A program made the position numbers and the translations under genes. From Acidobacteria bacterium RIFCSPLOWO2_02_FULL_65_29 (GTDB lineage Bacteria > Acidobacteriota > Vicinamibacteria > Vicinamibacterales > CAVVIG01): 33,355 nt of DNA. The notes under the pieces are model-generated. The model was not told where the DNA came from. It was given only the letters and a program-made list of their open reading frames with translations, and searched no databases. The stretch spans positions 1 to 33,355 of the forward strand of contig MEKT01000218.1 of assembly GCA_001767435.1 (NCBI GenBank), written 5' to 3'. Of this stretch, positions 32,377-33,355 are shown in pieces. Numbering within the stretch: the stretch's first letter is position 1; every line of letters begins with the position of its first letter.

Positions 32377-33132
32377 ATGGAACCGCACATCGTGTTCCGG
32401 GACGTGACGGTGACGTATGGAACGAAGATGGCGCTCCAGAACGTCACGCTGGAGATTCCGCGCAATCGAATCTTCGGGATCATCGGTCCCTCGAACTCTG
32501 GGAAGACCACCCTTCTCAAGTGCATCAACCGCATGATCGACTTCGTGCCCGGGGTCAGGGTTCAGGGCCAGGTGCGCATCGAGAACGAGGATGTCTTTCG
32601 CACGAGGAATGTCTTCGCGCTGCGACGCCGGATCGGCATGGTGTTCCCCCTGCCGGTCGGTCTGCCGCTGTCGGTCTACGACAATGTCGCCTATGCGCCC
32701 CGGATGGCCGGCCTCACCGACCCTGGCGAACTGGACGGCCTGGTCGAAACGTGCCTTCGGCACGCCGCGCTCTGGGACGAGGTGAAAGATCGATTGCGCC
32801 AGTTGGGAACCAAGCTCTCCGGCGGCCAGCAGCAGCGTCTCACCATCGCTCGAGCGCTTTCTCACCGACCGGAGATCTTGTGCCTGGACGAGTTCTCCAT
32901 CGCCGTTGACCCGGTCACGACGATGAAGATCGAGGACGTGCTGCTCGATCTCAAGCAGAAGATGACCATCGTGGTGGTCACCAATCTGGTCCAGCAGGCG
33001 CGCAGACTGGCGGATCAGATTGCGTTTCTCAACAGCTCGCGGCTCGTCGAGGTCGGGCCGAGCGACGTCATCTTCTCCGAACATCCAGCCAGCCAGGTGA
33101 CGTTCGATTACGTGAGGGGACATTTCGGATGA
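32377..33132 (+). CDS. PstB-like ATPase with degenerate Q-loop and H-loop
   Basis: 251 residues from the ATG at 32377 (a GTG at 32362 overlapping the pstA2 stop is an alternative). Walker [10 protein letters not shown] (37-45), signature LSGGQQQR (147-154) and the Walker B Asp171-Glu172 are kept. The Q-loop glutamine is proline (GMVFP, Pro91) and the switch histidine is asparagine (VVVTN, Asn203). The D-loop reads IAVD in place of SALD and the helical-domain entry PLPVGLP replaces KxNPFP. ATP binding should persist, but hydrolysis at sites using its own Q- and H-loops should be impaired. A canonical pstB overlaps its stop (ATGA at 33129). I infer a heterodimeric ATPase with one weak site. Confidence 0.9.
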   Translation: MEPHIVFRDVTVTYGTKMALQNVTLEIPRNRIFGIIGPSNSGKTTLLKCINRMIDFVPGVRVQGQVRIENEDVFRTRNVFALRRRIGMVFPLPVGLPLSVYDNVAYAPRMAGLTDPGELDGLVETCLRHAALWDEVKDRLRQLGTKLSGGQQQRLTIARALSHRPEILCLDEFSIAVDPVTTMKIEDVLLDLKQKMTIVVVTNLVQQARRLADQIAFLNSSRLVEVGPSDVIFSEHPASQVTFDYVRGHFG

Positions 33133-33355
33133 CCCAGGCGCTGCCCGCTGGGGCGTTGAGCATCCAGGCCCGCGCGCTGAGCCTGTGGTACGGAGACTTC
33201 CAGGCTCTGAAGAACGTGACGGTCGATATCCCCCGAGGGTTGATTACCGGGCTCATCGGCCCCTCGGGCTGCGGGAAAACTACGTTCTTGAGGTGTTTCA
33301 ACCGGCTCAACGAACGGTACGGCAACGTCACCACCACTGGCGAGATCCAGGTCCT
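33129..33355 (+). CDS. pstB: Phosphate ABC transporter ATPase PstB (copy 2), 5' part
   Basis: 75 residues before the window ends. After a short N-terminus ([19 protein letters not shown]) come the aromatic A-loop tyrosine and Walker [10 protein letters not shown], then [17 protein letters not shown], typical of PstB. The Q-loop, signature, Walker B and H-loop lie beyond the window, so its catalytic competence cannot be checked here. The ATG overlaps the stop of the degenerate paralogue, so the two subunits are probably made together. Confidence 0.93.
   Translation, partial: MTQALPAGALSIQARALSLWYGDFQALKNVTVDIPRGLITGLIGPSGCGKTTFLRCFNRLNERYGNVTTTGEIQV

Overview
The window is a GC-rich, densely coded stretch of about 33 kb of bacterial chromosome. 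I see no phage, insertion sequence, tRNA, rRNA or CRISPR array. The gene styles suggest an acidobacterium, perhaps of the Vicinamibacteria type: a TonB receptor with a carboxypeptidase-regulatory N-terminus, an ECF sigma/anti-sigma/HEAT cassette, a DUF6526 protein, a type II citrate synthase, CTTCAG-centred intergenic hairpins, and intergenic arrays of 7-8 base repeats. The placement is an inference from style; there is no rRNA to test it.

Layout. 1-827 is the end of a beta-ketoacyl synthase gene. 964-4709 (minus) is an ECF sigma factor, its zinc-binding anti-sigma factor and two secreted HEAT-repeat proteins. 4811-7500 (minus) holds an M28 metallopeptidase or glutaminyl-cyclase-like protein, citrate synthase and a YacG-like zinc protein. 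7758-9392 (minus) is pstB-phoU. After a DinB-family gene, 10360-14886 is a polyphosphate-flavoured locus: a Ppx/GppA phosphatase overlapping two tandem thymidylate-kinase-like genes on the minus strand, and a CHAD protein plus SixA on the plus strand. 14966-18399 holds a DUF6526 protein, a small protein, a PhoB-like response regulator, a small secreted protein and an RMD1/DUF155 protein.

18522-33355 is mostly phosphate acquisition: an OprO/OprP-type porin, pstS-pstC-pstA, a glycerophosphodiester phosphodiesterase, a TonB receptor with a beta-helix partner, a lipoprotein, and a second pst operon (pstS2-pstC2-pstA2, a divergent pstB paralogue, and a canonical pstB cut by the window end).

How it fits together. 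Five promoters (response regulator, porin, pstS1, TonB receptor, pstS2) share one design: three or four direct copies of a TTAACA-like hexamer at exact 11-base spacing, followed 8-10 bases later by a -10-like hexamer. This is the layout of PhoB/PhoP boxes. I infer an autoregulated phosphate-starvation regulon that includes a TonB receptor and a beta-helix protein of unknown substrate. The second pst operon stands out. Its first ATPase has lost the Q-loop glutamine and the H-loop histidine and overlaps a canonical PstB, and its PstA has an extra soluble N-terminal domain of about 145 residues. This suggests an asymmetric, heterodimeric phosphate-type ABC transporter.
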